NCBI GenBank assembly: GCA_037447655.1
Contig: JBBHKE010002774.1
Location: forward strand, 1 to 35,000
Reading direction: 5' to 3'
Length of the DNA: 35,000 nucleotides
Source of the DNA: Zygnema cylindricum
Lineage: Eukaryota > Streptophyta > Zygnematophyceae > Zygnematales > Zygnemataceae
Position 1 is the first letter of the stretch. Every line of letters starts with the position of its first letter. Shown piece after piece: positions 19,025 to 29,765 of this stretch. A program made the translations under genes and the position numbers. The notes beneath the pieces were generated by a model. That model made no database searches. It worked only from the letters and a program-made list of their open reading frames with translations, and was not told where the DNA came from.

Positions 19025-19605
19025 TTAACTAGAGAGTGGATAGAGTGAACGCTTGCTTCGAAAACATTTAATCAAACGGTTGACGTTGTCGCGATTCTCC
19101 AGTAATCATGTTTTATACAAAAGAAAAAAAAATAGTACGGCCATGTACAAAAATGAGCTGCATATGTACGAAAATGGACATTTTCCAGTAATGAACCTCA
19201 CTTTTCGCTTGATGGAGGTTCACCCTTACCTTTTTTTTTTTTCACAATCAAGGCACACCTGTTATGTCATACATGGTGACATGCATACAAGAGAGGATTA
19301 AAGTAGTCTAATTTTGAGTCAGTAAGACTCGCCCACCATTAGAGAAATAAATGGACTCGCTTCCCATTGGTCTAATAAAAAAAGTCGAAAACTAATGTCA
19401 CGTTGCGGCGGCAAATTTTGGCCAAAAATATGGAAAATAACGTACCAGCTATTTACCCTCCAAAAAAGGCAGTCTGATGCTTGCTACGTCTACGCGTTCG
19501 ACTAGTTCGCACTCGTGGAAACTACACCGTGAATCACTATTTATGTCAATGACTCTAATTGCGGTACCCTGTTTTTTTACCCAAATTCTCAAATAGTATT
19601 AATTA

Positions 19606-19832
19606 ATGTTAAGATTCCTAAAATCGGGGGATAGAATGGAGGATCCCAATAAAGGAATTAATTAGCCCGCCAAAATTTGAGAATAGGACCTTTCACTGTA
19701 GCTGTGAATGAACTGAACTAACCATTGTACCACGAGTTCAGATGTTAAACTGGTGGCTCCAATTTTATATAGGTTTCAGTGTGGGTATTACCACAATTCC
19801 GGGTATCGAGCGGTACACTTTTCATACCTCAA
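19606..19832 (-). repeat. SINE-like unit, copy 1
   Basis: It shares with copy 2 the sequences ATGTTAAGATTCCTA, AATCGGGGGATA, GATCCCAATAAAGG, ACTGTAGCTGTGAATG, AATTTTATATAGGTTTCAGT and GGTATCGAGCGGTACACTTT. Its tRNA-like head is more decayed than that of copy 2. Confidence 0.7.
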
Positions 19833-19898
19833 GACCACCCCTCGAGAGATAGCCGGTTATTATTGTCCATGTAACCTGGTCCCCCTGGCTTTGATGCC

Positions 19899-20187
19899 AT
19901 GTTAAGATTCCTAGAATCGGGGGATATAATGGACGATCCCAATAAAGGGATTGATGAGCCGGCCAGGATTTGAACCTGGGACCTTTCTTTTTACTGTAGC
20001 TGTGAATGTACAATAGCTGTGAATGTACTAACCACTGTACCACCAGCTTAGATGTACCACCAGCTCAAATATTAACCAATGTACCACTAGCTCCGAAGTT
20101 ACGCTGGTAGGTCCAATTTTATATAGGTTTCAGTGTGGGTATTACCACAATTCTGGGTATCGAGCGGTACACTTTTCGTACCTCAAC
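19899..20187 (-). repeat. SINE-like unit, copy 2, enlarged by internal duplications
   Basis: Same order of blocks as copy 1. It has an extra 17-bp duplication (TAGCTGTGAATGTAC twice, 19996-20030) and three copies of TGTACCAC(C/T)AGCT (20036, 20053, 20080). The two units are direct repeats separated by 66 bases. Confidence 0.7.
19956..20049 (-). repeat. tRNA-like Pol III head of SINE copy 2
   Basis: The minus strand has TGGTACAGTGG (A-box-like, 20042-20032) and GGTTCAAATCC (B box, 19976-19966). The T arm CCAGG-TTCAAAT-CCTGG pairs perfectly. The 3' CCGGCTC pairs with GAGCTGG, whose exact form survives in the neighbouring duplicate at 20060-20066. The anticodon arm is replaced by the duplicated spacer, so this is not a working tRNA. 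Confidence 0.65.
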
Positions 20188-20302
20188 AATAAAAACCCTT
20201 TAAAAAAAAATAGAGTAAATGATTTCTTTCAAAACCCCCAAATTTCCAAATAGTGTAAATAACGCTAATTATTTCATTACGCTAATAGCAATTCACGGTG
20301 TA

Positions 20303-21500
20303 GTGTTTTCCCAGCGTGTGAAAATAGCCTTAAAAATTGTTTTTTTTCATTTTTTTTGTTGAAGGTGATAGGGGCGGCATAGGAGGAATAACTTGACAAA
20401 GGAGTGGGACGACTCCACCCCTAAAAGGTTTTATGATTTTAGAGAGATTCATTGAACTCACATTCTTTTTCATTTGTCTTATCTCCAATTAAAACCAACC
20501 CTAATCACTAGCGAACTTCGTCGTCATTGGACATCCCAGTGGTCCAGCTTCACATTTGCATTCACAATCAATTTTGATTGGATGGAGGCTACACCTGACA
20601 ATCCAATTTCTATATCTTTAACAATCCTAACTTGAAAAAAAAAATGACTTCGCATGTTTTTTGGTAGATCTTTTTTTAGCCTGCAAATCTCTAGCGAAGC
20701 ATAACCTCGGAAGGTCTAATTAAAGACGACATTGATTTTTTAAACCTGTAAATAATTTCAGCGCCAATTGTTTTGAGCTCAACAAAATGTTATTGTCAGT
20801 TTTGCATTCCAAGAAAGGTTGACTGCTGCCAAAGACATTTTTTGTCTATCTTAAGTTGCACCTAATGTACCATGAAGTTTTTAGATATGGTATATAATCT
20901 GGTAGTTTTTTTGGCAGTACATCTAAATGTTTGTCGGCCGATCCACAACACCAAGATTGTGGACTATCCGATTTGATTATAGGTAATTTTATAGTAAAAT
21001 CAAGCTTACATTTTACCAATGTCCAGCGGACATTTGCATATCCTACATCAATCCAGTTTTTGCTAATTAGTGGCAGCAACAGGTTGACACGTAGAACATG
21101 CATTCACATATTTTCACAGCACGTGTAGAGACGATCATGCAAAAATGCGCGAACTATCTTCCTTGTTCTAATTACATATTCTAAAGCACCTCCCAGGATA
21201 CGGAACTAAACCAGGAAAAGAAAAAACGAACCATGCTTCAACTCACACTGCATCCGTATATGTGTATGTATTGCAACTTAACTGACAAAAACGAGTCGTG
21301 TGGTGATTGGCCACACCTTCGTCGATTTTATGAGGAGGTTCCTTATGTACATGTTGACATGGGCTAGTGACATGCTTATTGAGAAACAAAGGTTGCAACA
21401 GAAGCATATCAGGAGTTCTTCTATGTTTGCAATGTCACATGTATATTGCCTTCATGTTCCACTGAGAACCAAAGGAATCATCCTTCTCTTATTGTTATGA
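20303..21500. other. No gene recognised
   Basis: AT-rich sequence with short frames only. I see no tRNA, no conserved protein and no clear LTR end. T-runs near 20340 and 20660 only. Confidence 0.5.
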
Positions 21501-21599
21501 TGAAAGCAATCAAAAACTGATAAAACTGTTTGGAGACTGTAATTCCAAGTATTAAAGTCTTCTTCTGTTATGATTTACAATTATTGAATCTAGGTTTAA

Positions 21600-22236
21600 G
21601 TGATGCTTGTTTGTTTTTAGTGTGGTTTAGATTTGGTCTCGCGTCACTTCGCGTATTTAATTTGGTTTCTTTTAGTACTCCGTGCGTCGGTTTGCGAATT
21701 CGGTTTTGTTTCGTTTGATGTATTATTTCGTGCGTGTACTTTTCACACGTACATGATTAGATTTGATTTCGTTTCGGTTAAGTTCTAGATTAATACTTCG
21801 GGAAGTTTTATTTCGCGCGATGTACATCTAGTATGTTCGTTTCACATAAGTTAAGTTTTGTCGTACAGCATTGTCAGTTTGGTTATAGTAGTTTCATTTT
21901 TTTTTGTACCACATTTACGTCTAAGTACATTTAGACACTTCTAGAGTTAGTGTTCTAGATTGTTTCTACGGCTAAGTTATAAAGCCATTGTGTGAGATAG
22001 ATTGTATATCAATTAGGAATTAAGTTAAGAGTCAATTAAGGAGGAATGAATTAAGAGAAGTGTAATGTTTAAGGATTGAGTTAATATGAGTTTATGTTAT
22101 TGAGTATTTAATTTCTCTCTATCTTGGATTATTCCCTTTTGATGTGTTGTAATGTTTGATTTCATTTTAATATCGCTTCCGCATTGACACATTTAAGTAT
22201 TTGTGAGCGCATTGCGATTGACTCTTATTCCTTTTA
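21600..22236 (+). repeat. Probable 5' LTR (3' portion) of the copia element
   Basis: T-rich, gene-free sequence with TTTCGCGT-type words that ends two bases before the PBS. An LTR must lie here by position, but no matching copy is present downstream, and the left boundary is a guess. Confidence 0.4.
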
Positions 22237-22238
22237 AT

Positions 22239-22250
22239 TGGTATCAGAGC
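22239..22250 (+). promoter_or_regulatory. Primer binding site, initiator Met tRNA
   Basis: TGGTATCAGAGC, complementary to the plant initiator Met tRNA 3' end, about 45 bases before the first gag ATG at 22296. Confidence 0.92.
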
Positions 22251-22295
22251 AGTGTTTATTTAGATTGGCGTCAAGAATTGATTAAGAGTTTGTAA

Positions 22296-23063
22296 GTGAT
22301 GATGGAGGAATACTCTGCAAAGAGAGAAGACACTGAAGTCAGCTTTGGAGTTGGAGAATCGGAGAAGTTATCAATGGCGAAGGAGAGTCTCACAATTCTG
22401 TTTGATCCAACGACTATGGAGGAACTATACGAATTTCTAAAGGCAAAAAGAGAAGGACAATCTTTTGGTAAAACTCCACCTTTGGGGGCAATTTAGATGA
22501 TGAGAGTTCTAAAAAAAGTAAAAAGGTCAAAATGAAAGTACCTTTTTTATGATGATGATGATGAGTCGAGTTCAGATGAAGAGTCAGATTATAAGGTGTC
22601 GTCTAAGACTATCATGCTTAATGGAAATAATTATCCTGTATGGAAGAGATATATTCAAGGAACCTTTACTCCAAAGAAATTGTGGAAAATACTTACAGAA
22701 GAAGAGAAAAGACCATTAGATGAAAAAGGAACGAAAAAGTGGGATACTAAAGATATGGCAGCTATGACTGCATTACTTCAGAGCAGTAGTAGTTCAGTTC
22801 ATGAACATATGTTAACTCATGATACCGCTCATGCTTGTTGGACCCATCTACAAAATTTGTATGAGAAAGGATTCACCACTAAATTTAATTATGTATTTCA
22901 GGACTTTATTCAGTTTAGGATGAAGGGAAATGAGTCGATTGATGATGCTTTAAAAATATTTAATGTTTTGATAGAGCAGTTGAATAGCGCAAGAAAGTTT
23001 CCTCCTGAAGATGAAAAAGTATTTGTGTTTCTGAATGGATTACCCTCCAAGTTTGATGTTTAA
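22296..23063 (+). pseudogene. Copia Gag, N-terminal and capsid domain
   Basis: 22296-22496 encodes an acidic leader ending early. After a frameshift, 22596-23063 gives the plant copia capsid (UBN2 type): LNGNNYPVWKRYIQGTFTPK, the stretch AHACWTHLQNLYEKGFTTKF, IQFRMKGNESIDDALKIFNV and EKVFVFLNGLPSKFDV. The Trp at NYPVWK and the CWTHLQ segment are family landmarks. A TAA at 23061 interrupts it; the same frame continues to 23810. Confidence 0.88.
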
Positions 23064-23810
23064 GTAGAAGTTATAAGATATTCAGAGAAACCCACTTTTG
23101 ATTTTGATATTAACCTTTTAAAAGGAGCAGAGAAGAGTAAAGAGAAAGATAGTAAAGGATTTGGAAATAGTAATGTAAACCTCACTGACACGTCTGAGGT
23201 ATACTCTGTACGTGGTCGTGGAGGTAGAGGAAGTTTTAGATTAAGAGGGGGTAGAAATAATTTTCAGTATTCAGGATTTGGAAAAGGTTATAGCGATCAA
23301 AGTGATGTAAATCATGTTATTTGTTATAAGTGTAATATGGGAGGACATATGGCTGCTAATTGTCCGGATAGGGAAAAGCAATGCAATATTTGTCGGAAAT
23401 GGGGACATGTTAGTGCTCAGTGTTTTCAACGAAATGGAGGAGGATCATCTTACTATTCGGAAAGAGGAAGAGATCGAGGTGGACATCGAGGACGAGGTCG
23501 TGGAAGATTCGGACAATCTCGTGGAGGAGGACATCAAACCCACTATTCAGATTTTCATGACGATCAAGGCGATAAGTCTCTAAACTTTTCTATGATAATG
23601 AAAGAAAATGGAAGTGTTGCTATCAATTTTGCGAATTCCGTATGTGGGAGTCAAAGTTATAAAGATTGGATAGTTGATTCAGGTGCAACTCATCATGTTT
23701 GCAGTGATTTAAGTTGTTTACAGATTTTAGAAAGCTTACAGTTCCTAAGACTATTACGGTTGCTAGTGGACATGTTGTTCCAAAAGATACGGTGGGAACT
23801 GTCAGATTAG
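23064..23810 (+). pseudogene. Copia nucleocapsid (two CCHC knuckles) and protease start
   Basis: This continues the gag frame after the TAA. Glycine/arginine repeats (RGRGGRGSFRLRGGR) flank two knuckles, CYKCNMGGHMAANC and CNICRKWGHVSAQC. A second RGG-rich block (RGGHRGRGRGRFGQSRGGGH) follows, and then the protease active site WIVDSGATHHVCSD. After SCLQIL the frame shifts: the expected continuation TVASGHVVPKDTVGTVRLDL is legible in a neighbouring frame to 23852. Later protease text (LYFPDGVVNLVSVPQIQRNG) is also readable up to about 24008. Confidence 0.88.
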
Positions 23811-24018
23811 ATTTACCTGTTAAGAATATGAATGGTCAAGTTGTTGTAAGATAAGTGAATTTGAACAATACTTTGTATTTTCCTGATGGAGTTGTAAACC
23901 TTGTTAGTGTTCCTCAGATACAAAGGAATGGTGGTAGAGTAATCTCGTTTGAAAATGGAAGAATAGTTTTCCAAGAAAGAGAGGAAATCAATTTGGAGAA
24001 GGTTATGTAACCGATTGT

Positions 24019-24866
24019 ATGCAAAACAAGTTAAAATGGATTAGACGACAGGAGAATCAGAAATCAGTAATTTCAGTAAATGTTGTAAGTTCTGAAAGAG
24101 GAGATCTAAGTTTATGGCATCATAGACTTTGTCATACTTCTGAATCTAACATAAAGAATATGATGAAAAGTGGAGCAGTAAGAGGATTAGAGTGTGAATC
24201 AGGAGAAAAAGTTCAAGGTTGTAATGGTTGTAGCAAAGGGAAACAAATTAGAAAATCTCATTCGGTAAAAGATGTGAAGTATAGAGCTAGTGCTCCCCTT
24301 GAGCTTGTTCATGTAGACTTATGTGGAGACGTCAAACCAGTAAGTCTATGAGGACATAAGTATATCTTTGTAATTGTGGATGATTATAGTCGAAAGAGTT
24401 GGGTATATTTATTAAACATAAGTCAGAAGCGTTATTTAAGTTTCGAGAATTTGTTGTAATGGCTGAGAGGCAAATGGATAGAAAGTTAAAAACAGTTAGA
24501 TCAAATAATGGAGGAGAATTTGTTTCTTTTAAAAAAATTTGTCAGAAAATAGGTATTAAGCAGCAATTTAAGGCTGTATACTCACCTGAGTCTAATGGAG
24601 TTGCTGAGAGGAAAAATAGGACAATTCAAGAGATGGTTAGAGGTATGTTGCATAGCACTAAACATAGTGTGAGTTTTCGGGGAGAAGCTGTTCTTACAGC
24701 AAATTACATTTGTAACAGAAGACTAACTTCAGTTTCTGGAGATAAGACGCCTGAAGAACTGTGGAATGGCAGGGTTCCATCAGTTCGACATTTGAGGATT
24801 TGGGGATGTCGTGCCACTGTCTACATCGAGGAAAGATATCGAGCCGGAAAATTCAGTCCCAGATAA
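24019..24866 (+). pseudogene. Copia integrase with Asp-to-Asn change
   Basis: 24019-24351 contains the GAG-pre-integrase zinc module WHHRLCHTSESNIKNMM...CNGCSKGKQ and the first catalytic Asp in LVHVDLCGDVKPVSL. A TGA follows, then a frameshift. 24399-24866 contains KLKTVRSNNGGEFVSF, where the usual RSDNGGEF has Asn (AAT, 24504-24506) in place of the catalytic Asp. SPESNGVAERKNRTIQEMVR keeps the Glu, and LRIWGCRATVYIEE is in the C-terminal part. The enzyme is inactive on two counts. Confidence 0.9.
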
Positions 24867-24956
24867 TGGACGGGTATCTTTGTTGGGTATAGTCAAAATT
24901 CAAGTCAATACAGGATTTTTAATCCCGTTACTTGAACAATTGTCGAATCGAGAAAT

Positions 24957-25403
24957 GTGGAGTTTCACGAAGATTTGGCGAAAGCAGTGGAGTTTACAAA
25001 AGATAAGGATAAAAGGTTGGATTTTGTGGAAGAGAGCAATTTGGAGGAGTTCAAAATTGATGATGAAAGTGACGAAGAGGAGGATGAAGAAATTCCATTG
25101 AAAAAGAAGAAATCTATTAAAGTTGGTAAGAAGTTTGAATCTTCCCAATCTGATTCTGAAAGCTTGAAAAGTGAGAATGGAAGTCAAAGTTCTAAGTCTA
25201 GTGAAAGATCACTTAGCAGACAAAGAAGTGAATGTAGTTTGCCATCTGTTAGTGAGAAGGGTGAGAGAGATGTTGTTGAAGAAGATATTGTTGTTAGGAG
25301 AAGTAATCGAGCGAACAAAGGAAAGGCTCCTGGGAGATTAACTCTTCACATGAATGCTAAGGATAAGTCGGTTAATTTTATTTCAGATGCTAGATTAAAT
25401 TAA
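24957..25403 (+). pseudogene. Charged Ser/Glu-rich linker between integrase and RT
   Basis: 148 open codons with DDESDEEEDEEIPLKKKK, a serine-rich middle (KSENGSQSSKSSERSLSRQR), and EEDIVVRRSNRANKGKAPGR, which resembles the RRSxRxxxPP(xR) segment that precedes copia RT. It shares the RT frame but is separated from it by TAA (25401) and TAG (25413). Confidence 0.7.
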
Positions 25404-25415
25404 TTTCTTTTATAG

Positions 25416-26972
25416 CAATTACTGAGTGAGCCTCTGAATGGGGATCCTACGTCCTATTCAGAAGCTGTTGCATCAAGTGATTGGAATGAAAAGTGGAAAC
25501 CAGCTTTTGAGAAAGAACTTAAGTCTATTATTGATATTGGAACATTTGAAGAAGTAGTTTTAACTGAAGGAAAGAAAGTTATTGATTGTAAATGGGTATT
25601 TAAGACTAAGACGGGTGCATCAGGTGAAATTATCAAATATAAGGCAAGATTAGTTGGTAAAGGTTTTCAGCAGAAAGAAGGTATAGATTATACAGAAACA
25701 TATGCACCTGTAGTTAAGTTTGATAGTTTAAGGATGATTATTGCGATTGCTGCTGCTAAGAGAAAGCATATCCACCAAATGGATGTGGAAACTGCTTTTC
25801 TAAATGGAGAATTGGAAGAAGAAGTTTATATGAAGATTCCAGAAGGAGTTTCGGGCAAACCTGGACATGTGTGGAAGTTGAAGAAGTCGCTCTATGGACT
25901 TAAGCAAGCTCCAAGGACATGGTACACTCGTCTTCATAAGGTACTTTTGGATTTTGGTTTTGTTCGTACATTTTCGGATTTAGGTGTTTATGTGAAAGGA
26001 GAAGGAGTTGATCAAATTATTTTTAGTGTGTATGTTGATGATTTTATAATGATTTCAGATAGTCTTGAAAGGATTCAGGAATTGAAATGTTTTCTCAGTA
26101 AATTCTTCAAAGTTACAGATTTAGGAGAAGCTAAGTACATTCTTGGTATTGAGGTGATTAGAGATGAGTCTGGTTCTTTGAAACTTAGTCAGGAACAATA
26201 TTGTAAGGAAGTCTTAGCTAGATTCTCTATGTTGAATGCTAAGCCTTTAAGTACACCTTTGGATCCTAGAGTTCAGTTGAGTAAAGCAGAAAGTGAGCCA
26301 ACAATTGATGTACCTTATAGAGAAGCAGTTGGTTGTTTGATGTACCTTAGTGTTGGAACTAGACCAGATATTTCAGCTGCTGTTAGCATTGTGAGTAAGT
26401 ATTGTCAAGTACCTAAGAAGTGTCATTGGGAGAGTGTTAGAAGGATTTTTAGATATTTGGTAGGAACGTTAAGTTATGGTTTAGTTTATAAGGCGGATTC
26501 AGAGTTCGATTGTTTTGGATATTGTGATTCCGATTGGGGTGGAGACTTCGACACGGGAAAGTCAACATCCGGTTACGCTTTTGTTTTATGTGGAGGTGCG
26601 ATTTCATGGAGTTTGAGACTTCAACCTACGGTAGCATTGAGTTCGACGGAGGCCGAATATATGGCGGCTTGCCATGCTGCCAAAGCTTCAATTTGGTTAA
26701 GAGAAATGTTAAGTGAGTTGGGAATCATCATTAAGTGTATGAAATTGTTTTCAGATAGTATGTCTAGCATTGCATTAGCTAAGAATCCAGTGTTTCATAA
26801 GAGGACTAAGCACATTAGGATTCAAAGGCATTTTGTGAGAGATTTAGTAAATGCTGGAGAGATTGAGTTCATTTTTGTGCCAACGGGTGAAGAAGCAGCT
26901 GACATGTTAACTAAAGCTGCTATGTATGATGTCTTTGTGAGAGGTAATGGGCCACATATTTTTTCAAAATAA
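25416..26972 (+). pseudogene. Copia reverse transcriptase and RNase H, long intact frame
   Basis: The frame is open for 518 codons after a TAG at 25413. Landmarks are SEAVASSDWNEKWKPAFEKE, VIDCKWVFKTKTGASGEIIK, YKARLVGKGFQQKEGIDYTE, TYAPVVKFDSLRMIIAIAAA, QMDVETAFLNGELEEEVYMK, SLYGLKQAPRTWYTRLHKVL and the catalytic FSVYVDDFIMISD (YVDD). LGIEVIRDESGSLKLSQEQY and the GTRPDIS block follow. RNase H has GYCDSDWGGDFDTGKSTSGY, ALSSTEAEYMAACHAAKASI, and KHIRIQRHFVRDL. Both enzymes look complete although the rest of the element is broken. It has no start of its own, having been part of a polyprotein. Confidence 0.94.
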
Positions 26973-27038
26973 TCAAGGTTATTGAGCAAAAATAAATGTG
27001 AAGCAACGAAAGAAAGATGCAACAACAAAGGTAGACGC

Positions 27039-27055
27039 GAAGGGAGGAAAAAGAG
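27039..27055 (+). other. Polypurine tract and possible 3' LTR start of the copia element
   Basis: GAAGGGAGGAAAAAGAG is all purine. TG dinucleotides follow at 27056 (TGGCATTG) and 27062 (TGTTGGAGTTAAC), either of which could open the LTR. The latter matches the common TGTTGGA start. Confidence 0.55.
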
Positions 27056-27596
27056 TGGCATTGTTGGAGTTAACGACGAGTTTATATAGGAAGGGAAAGG
27101 AATCTCTTGTGAAAAAAAAGAGGGAAAAGTTTGGCCAAAGTTTGAACATTTATAATTTTAAATCAAATATTTTGTTTGAAAGTCAAATATTTCAATTATA
27201 AAAACGACGAAATGATAGCGGGAAAAGTTTTAAATTTGCGTCAGTTTTCAACGTGAGAGTATGTAAGAGGTTGACAATGGACATTTTTCATGGAAAAGGC
27301 GTGGGAAAACATGGCAGCTCATTGAATGTACGGATCTTTCTTGGAAAGGCAGCGCGTAGGACAGGCGTGTTTTCTTGCATCTTAAAAAACCCATAACGTT
27401 TGCGTGGAAAAGAAATTGGACATGTGTAATTTTGGCCTACCAATCACGTGACGTGAAATAGTATTCGGTTCAGTGTCAACGTTTACTCTAATACAGGACA
27501 AAGTTGACGTTAATATAGATCACACGTCTGAAAGACACAAGAAGGAACACCCTTATTACAATTAAGACACATATTAGCATACTTGACTCTAATAAA

Positions 27597-28026
27597 ACTA
27601 CCCAAAAGTGACGTTATTAGAATACATAAGACATGGACGAACGGAATAACGGACATACGTCCAACTTACACGAACAAACGACATGGCGTAATAGCCCCTT
27701 CTGTAAATGTTAACCCTAAAAAACTGAAATTTAACTTTACGTTTTGCGGTATAGCGTTGACACCTAACCGCCGTAAAATAGTCTGACCAGTACGGATATT
27801 TAGTTTAGCGACGTCGTACAGTTTTTATTATTTTGTACGAATACATATATTAATGTATATAATCTTACAGAGAATATTCCATTTTTGTTGTTCCCAGATT
27901 AGCATTTATGCCCAAATTACAATAAACCTTTTTTTTCAAAATTTTCAAATTCTTAAATAGCGTCAATGACGGTATATTTACTTACACACTATTTAAACTT
28001 TGACACTAATAACGATGCGCGGTGTA
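27597..28026. mobile_element. Possible MITE of the TACACC family, left end decayed
   Basis: The right end 28004-28026 (CACTAATAACGATGCGCGG, then TGTA) matches the family end. The subterminal ACACTATTTAAA and CAAATTCTTAAATAG words match those at 20240-20260. The proposed left end (CTACCCAAAAGTGACGTTATTAG, 27597 on) keeps only GTTATTAG clearly. Confidence 0.35.
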
Positions 28027-29362
28027 ATGATTGGAATTACAGCGAGAAGTCAGGTGGTCCTTTCATTTTGTTGAATTTAGTCTATCGTGGAAAGAAAAGG
28101 AATAGGATACACTAAAATCGGTCTTTAAATTGTTGAAAACTTTTGATGCCTGTCGCGCAAAGGAAATCGGTTCACTCGATTTGGGTTTCGACGCAAAAAA
28201 TCTTTGACATGCGGAAAAAGTGTCCTTAAATAGATAATTTTATCATAACATTTGTTATTCCGTACATTTTTATCAGTTGGTGGTACGGCCACGAGTCGAA
28301 TCCCGGTGGTCAGCATTACGACCGCGAGTCATCCCATGAGCATCGCGAACATCGACCCGGGAATGCCGCTTTGGAGCCTATAGTACTGGTCGAAGCCCTT
28401 GACCCCTTGTCAAGTCATTAAGTTCGAAGTTTTGATGTACCTTCGTTCGATAATTGTTTTGTACGGTGAGGTAGGAGTTTTTAAATCACGACCATTGCTG
28501 TACTACCAGGTGTAGAAAGAAAACGACGATGAAGATCTGAAAGCATCCGACAACTTCAGGCCTCTAACGGAGTTTTATTGCGTATTTGTCCGCCAGCCGG
28601 TACATCCATGTAGCTGCGCAGTTACTTGTTTTTTCAAACTGGAGACGTGACGCTCGAACTACAGAGTTCAAAATTAAGAGGCGTCATCGCTGTCAGCGTC
28701 ACTGTCATCGTCATCGTCTCATTGGAATTTTTCAAACGCTCGGCACTTCTTTTTGAAGTGCTCGAATCGGTACGGTACTGTACCATGGTAGCCAGGTGTC
28801 TAGCCGAAACACCAAATTTAATAAAAGCAATTCTTTGGATAGTCCGCTTGTGATGATTGCAGTTTTTGACTTATATGCCGGCCAATTGACACAGTCCGCT
28901 GGCAAAAGCTGGGAGGAAATGAAGTCCAATGGGATATGCCGTGTTCAAAACCGAAACTTCCTGTGCTCACTCTTTTTGTACGTCAGAATTTCATACGGTC
29001 CAGGCAGGTACTGACAATCCATCACTCCTAACAACGTGAGAGAAAATACTGTACTGTAAGTAGTAGTACAGACTTTTGGCTGTATTGGTACTGTACCTAA
29101 TTCGAACTTATGCGCGTGCGGGTCTAGGAAAAACAATGTGCTCCACGTCGCAGTATTGGTCACAAAGAAGCTGAGGCTCCATTGGTCACAAAACGCTAGA
29201 TCGTGACCCATTTGGTGTTAGGATTTGCAATTTACGTCAATATCAATGTTGTAATGTTGGTTCGTATTTCGTATGGTTCAGTTTTGTCGCGTGTCACGTC
29301 GCGCATTTTATTTCGTTTCGAGTCCCGATTCTCCACCGTGAGCCGTATAACACCTCTCTCTA

Positions 29363-29417
29363 GAGGTCGCAGAGGTCGCAAAATGTCGCAAAAGGTCGCA
29401 GAGGCAGAGGTCGCAAA
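29363..29417 (+). repeat. Short irregular repeat of GTCGCA
   Basis: AGGTCGCA or TGTCGCA occurs five times in 55 bases with purine spacers. Local slippage-type repeat. Confidence 0.5.
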
Positions 29418-29639
29418 AGTCAAAATTTCAGATACCCGAATCCGACATTTTTTTTTTTTTCGAAATCTGAACACCCGAAATCCGGCCGGGTTAATGCACG
29501 CTCCTAAATTGTTAACCAGTACCGATACGCGTTAACGAAAAAAGAAAACCGAAATTCGATTTCTAGCGATTACTCGTACCCGTCCGTATTAATTTTAATT
29601 TCGTAATGCGAAATTATAATTAATAATACTAATTTAATG

Positions 29640-29765
29640 CAAGGAGACGTGGCAGTTTGTAGTCCACGTCTTTAAATAATGCTGTTAACTCTATTTTGTG
29701 ATTTCTGGCTAGAAATATTAGTGACCGGATCAGTGTTATTAACACTAATAACGATGAGCGATGTA
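29640..29765. mobile_element. MITE fragment related to 5208-5410
   Basis: GGAGACGTGGCAG...AGTCCACGTC-TTAAATA (29643-29679) repeats the interior of the 203-bp MITE, and CACTAATAACGATGAGCGATGTA (29743-29765) is its right end. The left end is absent or too diverged to see. Confidence 0.55.

Larger units (their letters stand above)
15722..19030 (-). mobile_element. Second Ty3/gypsy element, minus strand, truncated within RNase H
   Basis: In minus-strand order: LTR (about 19030-18467), PBS (18465-18454), gag (18432-17485), protease (17434-17246), linker, RT (16883-16114) and the first part of RNase H (to 15722). The remainder of RNase H, integrase and the 3' LTR are missing, and a fragment of another element's LTR in the opposite orientation abuts the break. 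Several frameshifts and stops make it inactive. Without integrase, chromovirus versus other gypsy lineages cannot be decided. Confidence 0.88.
18467..19030 (-). repeat. 5' LTR of the minus-strand gypsy element
   Basis: On the minus strand the LTR ends ...CCCTTTTACA before the PBS. It holds AATAAA (18584-18579), a TATA-like TTTAAAAAG about 90 bases before it (near 18670), GTTGCTA-rich sequence, and a 35-bp tandem repeat. The distal boundary is not certain; it lies somewhere past the tandem repeat, near 18980-19070. Confidence 0.6.
19523..20302. mobile_element. Inverted-repeat (MITE-like) element, 780 bp, containing SINE-like repeats
   Basis: The left end TACACCGTGAAT (19523) and right end ATTCACGGTGTA (20302) are inverted, with outer TA on both sides. 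The same end sequence is seen at 5208-5410, 28026 and 29765. Subterminal CCAAATTCTCAAATAGT-like words near both ends also recur at 27940-27965. No transposase is encoded. The two SINE-like units lie inside. Confidence 0.6.
21600..27060 (+). mobile_element. Ty1/copia LTR retrotransposon, nearly complete internal region
   Basis: Order on the + strand is PBS (22239), gag (22296 on), two CCHC knuckles (23323-23430), protease, GAG-pre-integrase and integrase (to 24866), charged linker, RT and RNase H (25416-26972), and purine tract (27039-27055). Integrase before RT defines Ty1/copia. The T-rich 21600-22236 segment before the PBS is the likely 5' LTR, but its left end is not found. The sequence after the purine tract does not visibly match it, so one or both LTRs are incomplete. 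Confidence 0.88.

Noticed and set aside
28271-28310. Possible tRNA T-arm (GAGTCGAATCCCGG)
   Set aside because: No A box, acceptor or anticodon stem could be folded around it.
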